Positions 62,529 through 64,000 of a stretch of DNA of 64,000 nt are shown piece after piece. The position numbers and the translations under genes are program-made. The stretch's first letter is position 1; each line of letters opens with the position of its first letter. The stretch spans positions 1-64,000 of the forward strand of contig NZ_RXNR01000002.1 in assembly GCF_003966145.1 (NCBI RefSeq), given 5' to 3'. The DNA comes from Lysinibacillus telephonicus (GTDB taxonomy: Bacteria; Bacillota; Bacilli; Bacillales_A; Planococcaceae). The notes beneath the pieces were generated by a model that searched no databases, was not told the origin of the DNA, and saw only the letters and a program-made list of their open reading frames with translations.

Positions 62529-64000
62529 ATGATACACACTATCGATATCCAAGGTGCTCGTGAAAATAACTTAAAAAATATTTCTCTATCGATTCCAAAA
62601 CAAAAACTTGTCGTACTAACTGGACCTTCTGGATCAGGGAAATCTACATTAGCAATGGATACCCTGCAAAGAGAATGTCAACGACAATATATGGAATCGA
62701 TGGGGATGCCGACAGATGGGGTAAGCAAACCAAAAGTAGATTCTATTATTGGTCTTTTTCCCTCGATTAGTGTGGGGCAACATGTGACGAATCGAAATCC
62801 GCGTTCAACAGTGGGAACCGTAACCGATATGTATACGTATTTACGCCTTATCTACGAAAAATTAGGTGAACGTAAATGTCCAAGCTGCCATAAAATGATT
62901 CCTCCTACATTGAATGGAGAAATGAATGAAGAGACGGGTTATAAGCAATTTATATATTGTCCACATTGTCAGGAACGACTGGAAAAATTAACACGTTCAC
63001 ATTTTTCATTTAATACAATTGAAGGGGCATGTCCAACATGCGATGGAATGGGGAAGGTAGTCGATATTGATTTAAATGCTGTCTTTAATGAAGACTTAAG
63101 TTTAGTAGGTGGATGTGTATCAATTGCGATGTGGGCTGGAACTTATGGTGAATATCAGAAAGGGATAGTAAAAGCAGCTGCCAAGCATTATGGCATTCCA
63201 TTTGATGAACATTTACCATTAAAAGATTATTCAATCGAGTTAAAAGACTTACTGTATTACGGTGTAGAAAGTGAACAATTTACTGCACATTTTCCTAATG
63301 TCAAACCGCCGAAAGCAGTGGGGAAAGGTAAATTTGAAGGTATTCTTACAGGAATGTGGAGAAGATATAAGGAAAAAGGCGGCAACTCGGGAGAAGCCGA
63401 TTATTTTTACTCACATCAATGCCCTAACTGTGAAGGGAAAAAGTTGAAAAGGGAAAGTCGAGAAGTATACGTTAATGGGCAATCTATAACGGATATATCT
63501 AGTGGTTCGTTAGAGGATATACATGAATGGTTAAAAAATCTACAGGAATCATTAACTGATGAAAATTCACAGCTAATAGAAACCTTTTTACATGACTTAA
63601 TAACGAAAGTAACGAGAATTATAGATGTTGGTTTGGGTTATTTGTCAATGGATCGGCAAACGGTTACTTTATCTGGAGGAGAAGCACAACGATTACGGTT
63701 AGCATCTATTCTTGGTTCAGGGTTAACAGGTGTGCTGTACATTTTAGACGAACCCACTTCTGGTCTACATCCAAAGGACACTAAAGGTTTAGTAAAGGTA
63801 ATGAAACAGCTAAGAGATTTAGGTAATACAGTACTTGTCATAGAGCATGATATAGAAGTAATGAAAGAAGCTGATCACATTATAGATATTGGTCCAGGGG
63901 CTGGTATTTTTGGTGGGACAGTTGTTGGAGAGGGAACCTTACAAGAACTGATAGTGCAAAAGGATTCCGTTACAGGAGCTTATTTAAGAGAAAATGAGCC
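62529..64000 (+). CDS. UvrA-like ABC ATPase without UvrB-binding domain (partial)
   Basis: The gene starts at ATG 62529 (ribosome binding site GGGAGG) and runs off the window; 490 codons are visible. Walker A is TGPSGSGKSTLAMDTLQ. A zinc site combines CPSC (C117) and CPHC (C144), followed by CPTCDGMGK and later CPNCEGKKLKRES. The first signature and Walker B are LSGGEAQRLRLASILGSGL and LYILDEPTSGLHPKD. In canonical UvrA about 130 residues (UvrB-binding domain) separate the matching Cys motifs; here only about 27 do. It belongs with UvrA paralogues seen near drug-resistance genes, not the repair UvrA. It is divergent from the tandem-HTH MerR gene. Confidence 0.9.
   Translation, partial: MIHTIDIQGARENNLKNISLSIPKQKLVVLTGPSGSGKSTLAMDTLQRECQRQYMESMGMPTDGVSKPKVDSIIGLFPSISVGQHVTNRNPRSTVGTVTDMYTYLRLIYEKLGERKCPSCHKMIPPTLNGEMNEETGYKQFIYCPHCQERLEKLTRSHFSFNTIEGACPTCDGMGKVVDIDLNAVFNEDLSLVGGCVSIAMWAGTYGEYQKGIVKAAAKHYGIPFDEHLPLKDYSIELKDLLYYGVESEQFTAHFPNVKPPKAVGKGKFEGILTGMWRRYKEKGGNSGEADYFYSHQCPNCEGKKLKRESREVYVNGQSITDISSGSLEDIHEWLKNLQESLTDENSQLIETFLHDLITKVTRIIDVGLGYLSMDRQTVTLSGGEAQRLRLASILGSGLTGVLYILDEPTSGLHPKDTKGLVKVMKQLRDLGNTVLVIEHDIEVMKEADHIIDIGPGAGIFGGTVVGEGTLQELIVQKDSVTGAYLRENE

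Overview
The window reads as chromosome of a low-GC, Gram-positive, aerobic, probably spore-forming member of the Bacillales, most likely the Lysinibacillus/Solibacillus/Sporosarcina side of the order. This is inference from AT-rich DNA, strong AGGAGG-type ribosome binding sites, two S-layer-homology (SLH) surface proteins, a bacterial nitric oxide synthase, lutABC, an xpt-pbuX purine riboswitch operon, and YkvI-, YpsA- and YhgE-type genes. No rRNA, tRNA, CRISPR array, prophage or complete insertion sequence was seen. The clear mobile DNA is the 3' end of a group II intron at the left edge. Two non-coding repeat-like elements also occur, near 19.6 kb and 21.1-21.3 kb.

Layout. 0-5 kb: intron tail, an AlaX-type tRNA-editing protein, and a two-gene unit of a BMP-type nucleoside-binding lipoprotein plus a chemoreceptor. 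5-15 kb: two SLH proteins (one of 1438 aa with repeated beta-sandwich modules), a CoA-transferase, and an unknown 485-aa protein. 15-23 kb: transporters, katA with a PerR-like box, a divergent nitric oxide synthase gene, a membrane-anchored Mrr nuclease, and a GC-rich repeat in front of a lysine-type permease. 23-32 kb: a possible uracil-DNA-glycosylase-fold protein, guanine-riboswitch-controlled xpt-pbuX, fructokinase, and two regulator/target divergent pairs (Lrp with a CMD-like protein, MocR with an EamA exporter). 32-39 kb: lutABC with lutR, fumC, and a thiosulfate-uptake pair tsuA-tsuB. 39-51 kb: YpsA, ornithine aminotransferase, a C39-like secreted peptidase, a TetR-YhgE pair sharing an operator, two MFS exporters, and a Cys/His-rich protein. 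50-64 kb: an enolase-superfamily racemase/MenC, YkvI, a calcium-loop protein, lipoproteins, an S66 carboxypeptidase, SulP-UspA, a catalytically degenerate serine recombinase, an SDR-TetR pair, an ABC exporter, a tandem-HTH MerR, and a UvrA paralogue that runs off the right edge.

The most interesting signal lies between fumC and tsuA. A perfect 19-bp Fur box overlaps a strong minus-strand promoter (TTGACA, 17 bp, TATCAT). About 90 nt downstream, and before fumC, is a Rho-independent terminator. The short predicted transcript holds a hairpin whose loop displays six consecutive C residues. This is the architecture of FsrA, the Fur-controlled iron-sparing small RNA of Bacillus subtilis, one of whose known targets is lutABC. 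Here the iron-sulfur lut operon lies 2.4 kb away, and lutA and lutB have unusual Shine-Dalgarno sequences with six and five consecutive G residues that can pair with the loop. The locus may therefore be an FsrA-like RNA placed beside its targets, possibly doubling as a Fur-dependent leader or attenuator of fumC.

Regulatory logic is visible elsewhere too: a dyad over the lutA promoter, three GGTACA/TGTACC motifs between mocR and its exporter, a shared TGACYGRATGAC element before tetR and yhgE, and a guanine riboswitch with its terminator. Where several starts were possible, the one with the best-spaced ribosome binding site was chosen.
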